This document shows positions 37,477 through 46,935 of a stretch of 64,000 nt of DNA, piece by piece (the stretch's first letter is position 1; every line of letters begins with the position of its first letter). Origin of the DNA: Aldrovandia affinis (Eukaryota; Chordata; Actinopteri; Notacanthiformes; Halosauridae); NCBI GenBank assembly GCA_029706075.1, contig JAINUG010000021.1, positions 1,933,318 through 1,997,317 on the forward strand, read 5' to 3'. The notes under the pieces are model-generated. The model saw only the letters and a list, made by a program, of their open reading frames with translations, made no database searches and was not told the origin of the DNA. The translations under genes were made by a program, and so were the position numbers.

Positions 37477-37625
37477 GCCATTTAGCAGACGCTTTTATCC
37501 AAAGCGACTTACAGTAGTGAATGCATACATTTTTCAGTATATGTGGCCCCAGTGGGGATTGAATCCACAACCTAAGCGTTGCTAACGCCGTGCTCTACCA
37601 ACTGAGCCACAGAGAGCCACAGTAA
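37477..37625 (-). repeat. tRNA-derived SINE, minus orientation
   Basis: The reverse complement carries 'tggctcagttggtagagcac' (A box), a B-box-like 'ggattcaatcc', 'aaaaatgtatgcattcacta' and the 'aaagcgtctgctaaatggc' tail. It is the same family as 6100-6266 and 53260-53406. Confidence 0.8.
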
Positions 37626-37689
37626 TTCCTACTGAATTCATTTTAACAATGAGCCTCTCATATGGTACTCACAACCATATAAAGCTGCA

Positions 37690-37890
37690 CATGAAATGTC
37701 CGCCTCCCGCTCTTCCTCATGTCTGTACAAGCTTAACATGTGTGGGAAAAGAAGCAGTGGCTGACATTACATGTTTCGGTGGAGAGAACGTGCTTGTCTA
37801 TGCTCTCCCGAATTGACAGCAGGTGTTGCAGTGAGCACAGCTCAGAATACAATTAGGCATTACAAATTGGGAGAAAAGGTACAATACATG
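37690..37890 (+). repeat. SINE 3' part
   Basis: It contains 'agaagcagtggctgacatta', 'gtctatgctctcccga' and 'tacaaattgggagaaaa'. These match the reverse complement of 30610-30790 and the tails of the 10415-type SINEs, so it links the two groups. Confidence 0.6.
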
Positions 37891-38816
37891 TGCAATGGCA
37901 AGGTGCTTCAATGAGAAATGGCACACTGAATTACGTGAAGGTCTTTGTATTTCAGCACAATAAGCTGAATTATTGAATTCCCAAGAAGCTGATATTTTTC
38001 CCACTCCTCATTAAATATATAATGGTAGTCAAGCCATTGTTTTTGTCGTAGTCAAATTTCTGCAGGACAATATTAATATGAGCTCTCACCTGACAGAATG
38101 TGTAGTAACAGAAAGAACAGGGGGAAATAGGTGTCTTTCTTATCATGCATGTTATTATTTTGTACACAAAAAAACATCCTAACACAGAGATTACTGCATG
38201 CTCTGAGGAAATGACAATATATTGTCACAATACTGCATGGATTTGTGTAAAAATTGGTTTATGTAATGATTTGAGAATTGCACATTGAAGATACAATAGG
38301 GCTTATTTTTTCACATAATAGGTAGTGCTCCCAAGAATAGATCCAGAAAAGAAAGTGATTTTGGAATTATGCGTTTGAATTCACCATAAAATGATATGCA
38401 CGCAACCAATTTGTAATTATCAGTTCTGGTTGAATGGTTATGCCACATTATAAATATATCCAGCTGCAGCCATGTGTATTATTCTCCCTCTTGCTTCTGT
38501 GGAAATGTGTACACCTGATCCAATTTTTGAGGTTTTATCTTGAAAAGGGGAAAAAACGAATCACACCTGTGTACAATTGTGTTTCACTATGCTATGGGAT
38601 CAGTAGGGCATTTCTAGTGAAGTTGATATATTTAAAAAAAAAACAATAATAATGAGCTTCATTGACTGTAAAGCTCTTTATCTGGAATGTATACATTTTG
38701 CAGATGTTGCTGAGGAGGTTTGGGTAATATAACCACCTGATTTTATAGGTCCCATTTGAAGGAAACAAATGCAGTTGGCAAACCAAGAACAGGCATATCA
38801 GTATGGTATTATAATG
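37891..38816. other. No gene recognised
   Basis: No supported features. Confidence 0.45.
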
Positions 38817-38935
38817 CAGGGGTTCACAAGCTTGGTCCTGGGAGACAACCATGTATGCTGGTGGTTTTCTCCTTCCAACTATAATAGAAATTCCTGAAGT
38901 ATAACGGCTGTTAATTGTTTTTAATTAGACACTTT
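38817..38935 (+). repeat. Dispersed repeat fragment
   Basis: 'ggttcacaagcttggtcctg' followed by 'ggagacaacc' and 'gctggtggttttctccttcc' resembles the common vertebrate/fish repeat phrase also seen near 50515-50545. The family is not identified. Confidence 0.45.
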
Positions 38936-39110
38936 TAATGTATCAGGGATGATTTACCCGCTTAATGTCACATTTTGTCAGAAACAGATATTCATGTTAC
39001 ACAGAATTAATATTCCATATTCCTTTAAGGACTTTGATCAGTCAGATCAGTTCTCATAAAACTGATGCTTTCATTTTCTATAATGTGCTGTGGCAAATGA
39101 TTCCTTTTGA

Positions 39111-39287
39111 AAGACTGTGGAAATCTACTTCACATTCTACGTTCCAGAACTTCCCATAAAGCTTCAATGATGTTTAGGTCTGGTGATTAGGGATGCCATG
39201 GAAGGTGTTTAACTTCATGAAACCACTCTTCAATCCATTTAGTCGTGGATATGGGGCCATTATCGAGTTATAGAACAGTTCTAAAAC
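39111..39287 (-). pseudogene. Tc1 transposase fragment, left arm
   Basis: The reverse complement carries 'KWIEEW', 'PWHP'-type sequence and 'IEALWEVLER', the region around the third catalytic acid of Tc1-like transposases. It is the inverted counterpart of 46955-47134 and joins the same LTR at the same point. Stops are present. Left of about 39111 the similarity to the right copy ends abruptly. Confidence 0.8.
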
Positions 39288-39870
39288 TGTTATATTTGCA
39301 AACATAAATGGTACATCGGTGTCACATGCCGTATGACACACCCTGGGAACAGAACAGAACAGCAGGACACAGGGAATGGAGTTGACAGTCCAGTAACCAG
39401 ATTTTTATTATCCTCTCCCCTAGACTCGGGAGAGGGAGAGAGAGAGAAAGCAAGAGAGAGCACGGCCAAATAAAACAACGGAAATCTTCAGCCGTCACCC
39501 TCACAGTTTCGGGTCACAAAACAATAAACGAAAACAACAAACTAAATCAAACACTGCCTTTTGCCAAAACATTCAACACAGTCATCGACGTTTGCAACTT
39601 TTCAGTAGCTCTCTTCCAGATCAGCGTTCTCGCTCTTCTCTTAACAGCCTTTTCCTCCCTTGTTCCAGACACCTCCTAAGAGCAGAGCAGTTTTAAGCCC
39701 ACAGGTAGGATTAGAAGACGTAAGACAGGTGTGTGCGCTGGCTGCTGTGCCAGTAGGCGTGGCCGCTAATCGCCTCGATTCCCCTGCCAAGACCGATGCC
39801 TTCCACACCCCTTCATCGCTAGAATGTGGCCAGGGCCCATTAGACTAGGTAGACACCCCCTCCTCCTGGG
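39288..39870 (-). mobile_element. Gypsy LTR, left arm
   Basis: On the minus strand the block ends GCAAATATAACA at 39288, giving a CA terminus. It contains AATAAAA near 39405 and a CT/GA-rich run near 39422-39465. The upstream border is unclear but lies just after the RNase H coding end. The inverted counterpart is 46375-46935. It is placed as the 3' LTR of the pol fragment at 39880-40583. Confidence 0.7.
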
Positions 39871-39879
39871 AGAGGAAGT

Positions 39880-40583
39880 CCGTGCAACCATTCACGGACC
39901 CCGGCCAATGGACCACCCGGAAGCAAAATGGCTGCAAAGACAGATATCGCCAGGTGATCCTGGAGGTATTCTTCATTTTATGGAGTCACTGGAGGGGTGC
40001 ATTCTGCTGTAGGACCGCACCTAACCCCCTATTTGAGGAGTCAGTCTGTAGGAGAAAAGGCAGGGAAAATTCAGGGCTGATTAACAAAGAGCTGCCGCAC
40101 AGAGTTGCTTTAATTCTCACAAACGCCGGCTGGCACTGCTCTATCCACTGGACTAGATCTGAGGCTCCCTGTCGGGGTGAGATTGGTCAGGGGACTGGCC
40201 AGAGCCAAGAAGCCAGGAATAAACCAGCGATAATAATTAGCCAGTCCCAAAAAGGATCTCATCTGTTTTGTAGAGTTTTTTAGATGTTTTTTTAGGGATG
40301 TGGATAGACAGAAATGGCAGCGGTTTTATCGATCAAGGGTCTGACCTGCCCCCCACACCACATACCGAACCTTTGTCCTCCCAATAATGCACTTACCTGG
40401 ATTGGCAGTGAGCCCCCTCAGATTCTGTAGGACGGTCCACAAATGCTGCATATGCCACGCCCAGATGTTGCTGTAGATGACGATGTCATCCAAATATGCA
40501 GTGGCATATGCAGCATGCGGTCGAAGCAGCCTATCCATTAGCCATTGAAAGGTGGCTGGAGCCGCCTCCAATCTGAATAGCAA
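39880..40583 (-). pseudogene. Gypsy pol relic: RT to RNase H
   Basis: From 40583 downward the minus strand encodes APATFQWLMDRLLRPHAAYA, then YLDDIVIYS with the catalytic aspartates, then GLTANPGKCIIGR. After frameshifts come RPLIDKTAAI, SPLTNLT and, near 40030, LLQTDSSNRGLGAVLQQ, the RNase H start. The relic ends TDFLSQEEG just before the LTR. No integrase lies between RNase H and the LTR, which suggests the Gmr1-like Gypsy arrangement in which integrase precedes RT. The L1 cuts it off on the right. Several frameshifts make it non-functional. The domains are seen; the Gmr1 assignment is inferred from order alone. Confidence 0.8.
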
Positions 40584-40584
40584 G

Positions 40585-40747
40585 GTCGGGGGGACTTCCG
40601 GTGGTTTGAATGGAGTAGACGTGTGTTCTTCAGGCTCCCGCTACATTTAACATATAACTTGATTTTATAGCCTTATTTCTGTACTTGACTAAGTGAAACT
40701 TGATAGCCTTTTGTTTTATATACATTTCACGACAAGACAACTTGTAA
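40585..40747 (+). promoter_or_regulatory. L1 5' UTR, presumed internal promoter
   Basis: The 163 bases before ORF1 begin with a G-rich GTCGGGGGGACTTCCGG. L1 elements carry their promoter inside the 5' UTR, so this is the expected place. I see no specific factor site that I can name with confidence. Confidence 0.45.
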
Positions 40748-41563
40748 ATGGCATCGAAATCGGCCAAAAAAGACAAGAAGAGAGAAGATGACGTTACCCC
40801 CGCCACCTCTGATGCTAACATGGCCGCCCTGACCAAGCTATTAGAGGAGCATAAAGAAGCCCTTTCCATGGAATTTAAATCGGCCATAACACCACTTGAA
40901 GCGAAATTGGACTATGTTCAGGCAACAGTCACAGATCATGGACACCGCCTGACCTCCCTCGAAGCAAATGCGAACCAGCTTAGTGACCAAATGGTGGCGA
41001 TGGAGGCTAAATGCGCAGCTATGGAGGAATGCTACAATAAGCTAAAAGCTAAAACTATCGACCTCGAGTCGCGTAGCCGCCGCAACAACATAAGAGTAAT
41101 TGGCCTACCTGAGTCAATTGAAGGGACACGGCCCGCGGCCTTCTTCTCCGGGTTGCTGGTGGAGCTCCTCGGCGACGGGTGCTCCCCCGCGCCTCCGGAG
41201 CTTGACCGCGCCCACAGGGCTCTAACAGCCAAACCAGCCCCCGGGTCTAGACCAAGAGCGGTAATCATGCGTGTTCATCACTACAAGATAAAGGAGGCGA
41301 TCGTCCAGGAGTCCCGGAGGAGGAGAGGTGAGTTGTCCTACCGGGGGAAACCAGTGGCGATCTTCGAGGACTACTGCCCCGAAGTCGTTGAACAACGCAC
41401 GGTGTACCGGGAGGTGATGTCGGCGCTCTATCAGCGAGGGTTTAAGCCATCGCTCCTGTACCCAGCGAGGCTACGGATCACAACAAGAGACGGTGGGAGA
41501 AAGTACTTTGCATCGGTAGAGGACGCTAAGGCTTTCCTGGCAACCCAGCCCAACAATCCCTGA
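40748..41563 (+). CDS. L1 ORF1 protein (RNA-binding chaperone)
   Basis: This intact 271-codon frame has the three parts of an L1 ORF1 protein. The N-terminus is basic (MASKSAKKDKKREDD). A heptad-rich coiled coil covers about residues 25-110 (TKLLEEHKEAL, LEANANQLSDQMVAMEAKCA) and should drive trimerisation. An RNA-recognition domain starts near residue 109 with RSRRNNIRVIGLPESIEG. The basic C-terminal domain (HHYKIKEAIVQESRRRRG to about YPARLRITTRDGGRKYF) matches the family's CTD. The protein coats the element's RNA and forms the ribonucleoprotein with ORF2p. The ATG at 40748 follows a short 5' UTR and fits the usual length, so I accept it as the start. ORF2 begins about 0.7 kb downstream. 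No stop or frameshift is visible. Confidence 0.93.
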   Translation: MASKSAKKDKKREDDVTPATSDANMAALTKLLEEHKEALSMEFKSAITPLEAKLDYVQATVTDHGHRLTSLEANANQLSDQMVAMEAKCAAMEECYNKLKAKTIDLESRSRRNNIRVIGLPESIEGTRPAAFFSGLLVELLGDGCSPAPPELDRAHRALTAKPAPGSRPRAVIMRVHHYKIKEAIVQESRRRRGELSYRGKPVAIFEDYCPEVVEQRTVYREVMSALYQRGFKPSLLYPARLRITTRDGGRKYFASVEDAKAFLATQPNNP

Positions 41564-42272
41564 CCTGGGAGGAACGGTAACTTTGATAATAATGGCCGAA
41601 ACTTGCGACAAGCTTAAATATCTATCTTTGATTAGCGCCGTTGTGCTAGCTACTTGCTGATATGTTCCCAGTCAGTTTAACGTTACACTTTATGGAAGAG
41701 CTTATACTTCTATAGAAAATACGACATACGGAAGGTTTGTATGTTTTTGTACTTGGAATGTTGCCTATGCGGACACTATCTAAATCATCGTTATATTCTT
41801 CTGTCACACAATTTTATTTTTATTATTATTATTTTTATTTTTATTTTTTATTTCTTATTTTTTTATTATTTTTTTTTATTTTATTTTATTATTTTCTCAA
41901 ATTTTATTTTGCTTTCTATTCTGGAATACTTACATCAATACGGGACTGAGGTTAATGGTGCCTGGAAGTGTATGTACAGTTTAGTAAGGGTTAGGACGAG
42001 CTTGCAACTGTTGTACACAGTTGTTATCTGGGATATGGTTATATGGGTAGTTTTTAGTGTGCTTTCATGTTCTTTGAAGGCTCTCGGGATATGGGGGGTG
42101 GGGAAGGGACAGTTTTCCTTGATTTTTGGCACTTATCTAGGTTCTCTTTGGAAATGTTACAATGGATGCAGTCTGAATTGCATGCTGGGCATTGTTTACT
42201 TTCTTCTTAATGCTACTACATGGAGTTTGCTCTACATTTTTACTTTTCAGCATACACTCTTTACAAACTATA
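41564..42272 (+). other. L1 ORF1-ORF2 spacer
   Basis: About 700 bases between the two L1 ORFs, longer than in mammalian L1. It contains a T-rich tract at about 41809-41912 made of runs of TTTTA/TTATT. The open frames across it (such as 41741-42280) are low-complexity artefacts. Confidence 0.6.
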
Positions 42273-42298
42273 ATGGGTAGACATCTTAATATTGTGAG

Positions 42299-45200
42299 TT
42301 GGAATGTCAAGGGTTGAACCACCCAGTTAAGAGGAAGAAAGTATTCACCCATCTTAAGCAGTTTAACACAGATATTGTCTTTCTGCAGGAAACGCATTTG
42401 CGCTCTCCAGAGCATTCCAGACTTTTGGCGGGCTGGGCGGGGCAGCACTTCCATTCTGATTTCCGGGCCAAGGCAAGGGGGGCTTCTATTCTAGTAGCTA
42501 AACATATACTCTTTGAACCGACCAAAATCACAGCTGATAAGAACGGTAGATTTATAATTGTTTCAGGGAAATTATTCAATACAAATGTCGTCTTGGCCTG
42601 CGTGTATGCCCCGAATCCTGATGATGCTAGCTTCTTTGATCGCCTGTTTTCTCAGCTTCCTGACCTGGGCTCACACCACTTAATACTTGGGGGGGACCTC
42701 AACTGCTGCTTGGACTTGGTGCTGGATCGGTCTTCCACCAGACCTGGGGCAGTGAGCAAATCTGCTTCACTCGTTCAATCTTTTCTTTCCGAGTATGGAA
42801 TTTCAGATATATGGCGGTTCCTTCATCCTAAAGATAGACAGTATTCCTTTTTTTCCAACGTTCACCACACGTACTCTAGAATAGACTATATTTTTATTGA
42901 CAACAGGCTAATCCCTCAAGTTCGTTCCTGTACATACCAAAGTATTGTTATTTCTGACCACGCCCCTGTTGTGATGTCACTGTTACTTCCCGACGCTCCA
43001 CAGCCCATAAGACACTGGCGCTTTAATTCAACCCTACTTTCTGACGATGAGTTTGTGAAATATATAGAGGAACAAATCACCTTTTTTCTTGAAACCAATA
43101 CTACTCCGGATGTCTCTGCTCTAGTGGTCTGGGATGCACTTAAAGCCTATCTAAGAGGGCAAATTATATCATTCACTGCGAACAAGAAAAGACACTCTCA
43201 AAAGGAACGACTAGACCTATCGTCTAAAATCCTAGATATTGATAAAGAATATGCACTAGCCCAAACCCCAGAACTGTACAACAAAAGATTAGAACTCAAA
43301 ACAAAATTTGACCTCCTCACCACTCATCAAACGCATAACCTTTTATTAAAGAGTAGAAGTACCTTCTATGAACATGGTGAGAAGACGGGGAAACTGTTAG
43401 CTAACCAACTAAAAGGACGTAGGGCTAAGCAACTTATAACAAGTATTCGCACGGAAAGTGGAGATGTCACTGTGGATCCCATTAAGATCAACGATGCGTT
43501 TACAGATTTTTATTCCCAACTATACACCTCCCAGTTTGAAGGAGATGAAATGTCAATCCAAGGCTTTCTTGATCCCCTGCCCATCCCAACTATTCCCCCA
43601 GACTTGGTGGAGGAGCTGGAAGCACCTCTAACCCAAGCAGAAATAGCCCAAGCCATATCATCAATGCAATCTGGAAAATCCCCGGGGCCGGATGGATTCC
43701 CAACCGAATTCTTTAAGAAGTTTTCGGCGCTCCTCTCCCCACAATTGACAACCGTTTTATCTGAATCCCTTCGGCTGGGCTCACTCCCCCCATCTCTGAG
43801 TGAGGCATGTATAATTCTCATAGCCAAGAAAGGGAAAGACCCTGCGAAATGTGCCTCGTACAGACCGATCTCGCTTTTAAACACGGACGCTAAGATTCTA
43901 GCGAAGGCTCTAGCGCACAGATTGGATGAGGTAATCCCCCAAATAATAGCGACTGATCAGACGGGCTTCGTTAAGAACCGTCACTCTTTTTTTAACGTCC
44001 GACGTCTTTTTAACATACTGTATTCACCCTCTGAAAGTGTCCCTGAGTGCGTCGTATCATTAGACGCGGAGAAAGCGTTTGATCGTGTCGAGTGGAGGTA
44101 TTTATTTGCAGTTCTGGAAAAATTTGGTTTTGGATCATCGTTTATAGCTTGTATTAAATTATTATACGCGTCTCCCACCGCAACAGTCCGGACTAATAGT
44201 ACAGTTTCTCAACCTTTTGCCCTGGGCCGTGGAACCCGTCAGGGTTGCCCACTAAGTCCAATCCTCTTTGATCTTGCTATTGAACCCCTCGCAGTTGCCC
44301 TCCGTAACAGTGCAGATGTTGCTGGTATTCGGAGGGGGGGTGTGGAACATAAAGTGTCTTTATATGCTGACGACCTTCTGCTGTATGTTTCAGACCCAAC
44401 AACCTCTCTACCAGCGGCACTCTCTCTGCTTAATCAATTCGGGTCCATATCAGGTTACAAGATAAACCAACAGAAAAGTGAATTGTTCCCAATTAACAGA
44501 GAAGCATTTGATCTAGACTACAATGACATACCATTTCAAATTGAAGATAGACAATTCACTTACTTGGGAGTAACAGTCACACGGAGATTCAAAAGTCTTT
44601 TTAAAGAAAATTTTATGACTCTACTAAATCAGGTTAAAACATTGTTACTGCAGTGGTCCCCTCTTACATTATCTCTTGCTGGACGAATAAACTCCATAAA
44701 GATGAATATACTACCGAAATTTACATATTTATTTCAGTGTGTACCGGTGTTCATTCCAAAATCATTCTTTGTCAAACTAGATTCGATTATCTCCTCATAT
44801 ATATGGCAAAATAAAAGACCACGTGTGAGCAAACTTCTACTTCAGAGATTCAAAGGTGATGGGGGCATGGGGCTACCTAACGTCCGCTATTATTATTGGG
44901 CTGCTAACATTCGATGTCTTGCCTTTTGGAACCACTTTTACCTTCAGCCTAACAGTCCAGAATGGACATATATGGAGCTTAAATCGTGCCGGGGTATCTC
45001 GCTTCCAGCACTCCTTGGTTCACCGCTCGACCACCCTTTGACTAAATCAATAGATAGCCCGGTGGTGTGTCACACCCTGAAGGTGTGGGCCCAGTTCAGG
45101 AGGACCTTTGGATGCGGGGACCTCTCTCTTCTGAGCCCTGTTGCTTCCAATCATCTTTTCGCCCCATCCCAACGCGACTCAGCCTTTCAGGATTGGCACA

Positions 45201-46060
45201 GGAAAGGCATCAGGTGGCTTAAAGACTTGTTCAAAGATAACTGTTTTATCTCTTTCGACCAATTGTCAGAGAAATATGACTTACCCAAAACACATTTTTT
45301 CAGATACTTACAGGTCAGGCACTATGTGCGTTCTATTTTATCGTGCTTTCCTGCAGAACCTGACACTAACCCTGTTGACACATTTCTCTCTTTTGACCCA
45401 CTACCCAGAGGTGCACTGTCGACATTATACAGAAAAATCTCCATGCTGACATCCCCACCTCTGGACAGGATTAAAACGGCTTGGGAGCATGATTTGGGGC
45501 AGACTATATCAGATGATCAATGGGATTCCATTCTCACGTCAATACACAAATCCTCACTCTGTGCAAGACACTGCCTAGTGCAATTTAAGGTGGTTCATAG
45601 GGCCCACATGTCCAAGGTTAAATTGTCTAGCTTCTACCCGGATATCTCCCCCACTTGCGACAAATGCAAAAACAACGAGGCTACCCTTATTCACATGTAT
45701 TGGCTGTGCCCTCGTCTACAAAAATTCTGGAGGGGCGTCTTTTGTACCTTATCCAACATCTTAAAGCGAAACCTAGATCCGGACCCCCTGGTAGCTCTGT
45801 TTGGCATTACTGATGAAGATGCTCCCCATTTGACATCTGCACAGCGCCATGTTGTTGCCTTTACCTCACTCTTGGCCAGGCGGGTGATTTTGTTCAGGTG
45901 GAAGGATGCTGCCCCGCCTACACTCAGTCAGTGGCTTCGAGACATAATGTCCTGCCTTAATCTGGAGATGCTGCGCTTCTCAGTCAATGGCTCTGAGAGG
46001 AAATTCTATAAGACCTGGGAACCCTTTTTGACATACTTTCATAACACCCACATGAGATAA
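42299..46060 (+). CDS. L1 ORF2: endonuclease-reverse transcriptase
   Basis: About 1253 codons remain open. The endonuclease domain has QETH (E31), GGDLN (D133) and SDH (D220, H221), the catalytic set of APE-type L1 endonucleases. The reverse transcriptase follows: SGKSPGPDGFPTEFF, SYRPISLLN, LDAEKAFDRVEW (D589), GTRQGCPLSPILFDLA and YADD (689-692). The C-terminal CCHC motif is C1120-X2-C1123-X8-H1132-X4-C1137. The protein nicks target DNA and copies its RNA there. The natural start is very probably the ATG at 42273, which reads MGRHLNIVSWNVKG and hits TGA at 42315 because of a one-base frameshift. The downstream frame carries on with LNHPVKRKKVF. The first 14 residues, including the WN of the active site, are thus disconnected. 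The frame as listed starts at a TTG, not a real initiation codon. Damaged, but otherwise complete. Confidence 0.9.
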   Translation: MECQGLNHPVKRKKVFTHLKQFNTDIVFLQETHLRSPEHSRLLAGWAGQHFHSDFRAKARGASILVAKHILFEPTKITADKNGRFIIVSGKLFNTNVVLACVYAPNPDDASFFDRLFSQLPDLGSHHLILGGDLNCCLDLVLDRSSTRPGAVSKSASLVQSFLSEYGISDIWRFLHPKDRQYSFFSNVHHTYSRIDYIFIDNRLIPQVRSCTYQSIVISDHAPVVMSLLLPDAPQPIRHWRFNSTLLSDDEFVKYIEEQITFFLETNTTPDVSALVVWDALKAYLRGQIISFTANKKRHSQKERLDLSSKILDIDKEYALAQTPELYNKRLELKTKFDLLTTHQTHNLLLKSRSTFYEHGEKTGKLLANQLKGRRAKQLITSIRTESGDVTVDPIKINDAFTDFYSQLYTSQFEGDEMSIQGFLDPLPIPTIPPDLVEELEAPLTQAEIAQAISSMQSGKSPGPDGFPTEFFKKFSALLSPQLTTVLSESLRLGSLPPSLSEACIILIAKKGKDPAKCASYRPISLLNTDAKILAKALAHRLDEVIPQIIATDQTGFVKNRHSFFNVRRLFNILYSPSESVPECVVSLDAEKAFDRVEWRYLFAVLEKFGFGSSFIACIKLLYASPTATVRTNSTVSQPFALGRGTRQGCPLSPILFDLAIEPLAVALRNSADVAGIRRGGVEHKVSLYADDLLLYVSDPTTSLPAALSLLNQFGSISGYKINQQKSELFPINREAFDLDYNDIPFQIEDRQFTYLGVTVTRRFKSLFKENFMTLLNQVKTLLLQWSPLTLSLAGRINSIKMNILPKFTYLFQCVPVFIPKSFFVKLDSIISSYIWQNKRPRVSKLLLQRFKGDGGMGLPNVRYYYWAANIRCLAFWNHFYLQPNSPEWTYMELKSCRGISLPALLGSPLDHPLTKSIDSPVVCHTLKVWAQFRRTFGCGDLSLLSPVASNHLFAPSQRDSAFQDWHRKGIRWLKDLFKDNCFISFDQLSEKYDLPKTHFFRYLQVRHYVRSILSCFPAEPDTNPVDTFLSFDPLPRGALSTLYRKISMLTSPPLDRIKTAWEHDLGQTISDDQWDSILTSIHKSSLCARHCLVQFKVVHRAHMSKVKLSSFYPDISPTCDKCKNNEATLIHMYWLCPRLQKFWRGVFCTLSNILKRNLDPDPLVALFGITDEDAPHLTSAQRHVVAFTSLLARRVILFRWKDAAPPTLSQWLRDIMSCLNLEMLRFSVNGSERKFYKTWEPFLTYFHNTHMR

Positions 46061-46315
46061 CATGCTATTCATTCCAACTCTTAATATGAAAAACAACACG
46101 TGACTCCATGGAAGTAGTTTTTTCTTTTTCTATTCTTTGTTTCTATTTATCTACTTTAGACATTGTGCCTTGTTTCAGATAATCAAGGGGGGGGGGTGGG
46201 GAGATGAGGGTGGGGGAGGGCTGTCTTATTTTGCTGTTTTACTGTGTGGAGTATGTTTGCCCTACCCTGTTGGGCTTTGGTGAAAATCCAATAAAAACAT
46301 TTGGAAAAGAAAGAA
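46061..46315 (+). other. L1 3' UTR with poly-G tract
   Basis: The 3' UTR has a G-rich run at about 46188-46222 (a run of nine G, then GTGGGGAGATGAGGGTGGGGG). G-rich 3' UTR tracts able to form quadruplexes are known in L1 elements. A poly(A) signal AATAAAA lies at about 46290, followed by an A-rich tail. Confidence 0.7.
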
Positions 46316-46355
46316 AAGCAGGTCCAGGACGTACTGTATCTCATTTTTTCTGGGG

Positions 46356-46935
46356 CGCAGACTTCCTCTCCTGGGAAGGGGTGGTGTCTGCGCAGCTGAA
46401 TGGGCCCTGGCCACATTCTGGTGATGGAGGGGTGTGGAAGGCATCGGTCTCTAATCAGGGTGATTAGCGGCCACATCTACTGGCAGAGCAGCCAGCACAC
46501 ACATCTGTCTTACATCTTCTAATCCTACATGTGTGCTTAAAACTGACAGTTTCCATATTCTCTTAGTAGGTGTCTGGAACAAGGGATGAGAAGGCTGGCG
46601 AGAGTTAGAATGCTGATCCGGAAGAGAGCTACTGGAAAGTTGCAAACGTCTATGATTGTGTTGAATGTTTTGCCAAAAGGCGGTGTTTGATTTAGCTTGT
46701 TGTTTTTGTTTATTGTTTTGTGACCTGAACCCGTGAGAGTGACGGCCAAAGATTTTTGTTGTTTTATTTCACTGTGTTCTCTCTCTCGCTCTCTCTCTCC
46801 CGAGCCTAGGGAAAAGTATAATAACAATCTGGTTACTGGACCGTCAACTCCCTGTGTTGCACTGTTCTGTTTTCCACCGGGGTTTGTCATATGGCATGTG
46901 ACACAGATATACCATTTATGTTTGCAAATATAACA
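46356..46935 (+). mobile_element. Gypsy LTR, right arm (inverted copy)
   Basis: The plus strand encodes ADFLSWEG at the start, matching the end of Gypsy RNase H in the left arm. It then runs through 'ggccctggccacattct', 'gaatgttttgccaaaaggc' and 'ctctctctcccgagcctagg' to TGCAAATATAACA at 46935. Every block has its reverse complement in 39288-39888. The small open frames here are shadows. Confidence 0.75.

Larger units (their letters stand above)
40585..46315 (+). mobile_element. Near-complete L1-type retrotransposon
   Basis: The element has a 163-bp 5' UTR starting GTCGGGGGGACTTCCGG, ORF1 (40748-41563), a 0.7-kb spacer, ORF2 (to 46060), and a short G-rich 3' UTR. It ends 'aatccaataaaaac' then 'atttggaaaag' and an impure A-rich tail. 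Total length is about 5.7 kb, similar to fish and amphibian L1/Tx1-group elements. It copies itself by target-primed reverse transcription. ORF1 is open; ORF2 is open except for a frameshift at its start. No clean target-site duplication is visible: the left flank is Gypsy RT, the right flank is the inverted LTR arm. It has far fewer breaks than the other elements here, so it is probably the youngest large insertion. Confidence 0.9.

Noticed and set aside
40584-40600. Target-site duplication for the L1
   Set aside because: 'agcaag' on the left and 'aagcagg' on the right share too few bases, and the A-rich tail makes the match expected by chance.
41737-42280. Frames of 70 and 179 codons between the L1 ORFs
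   Set aside because: They are produced by a T-rich low-complexity tract and encode runs of Phe, Tyr and Ile.
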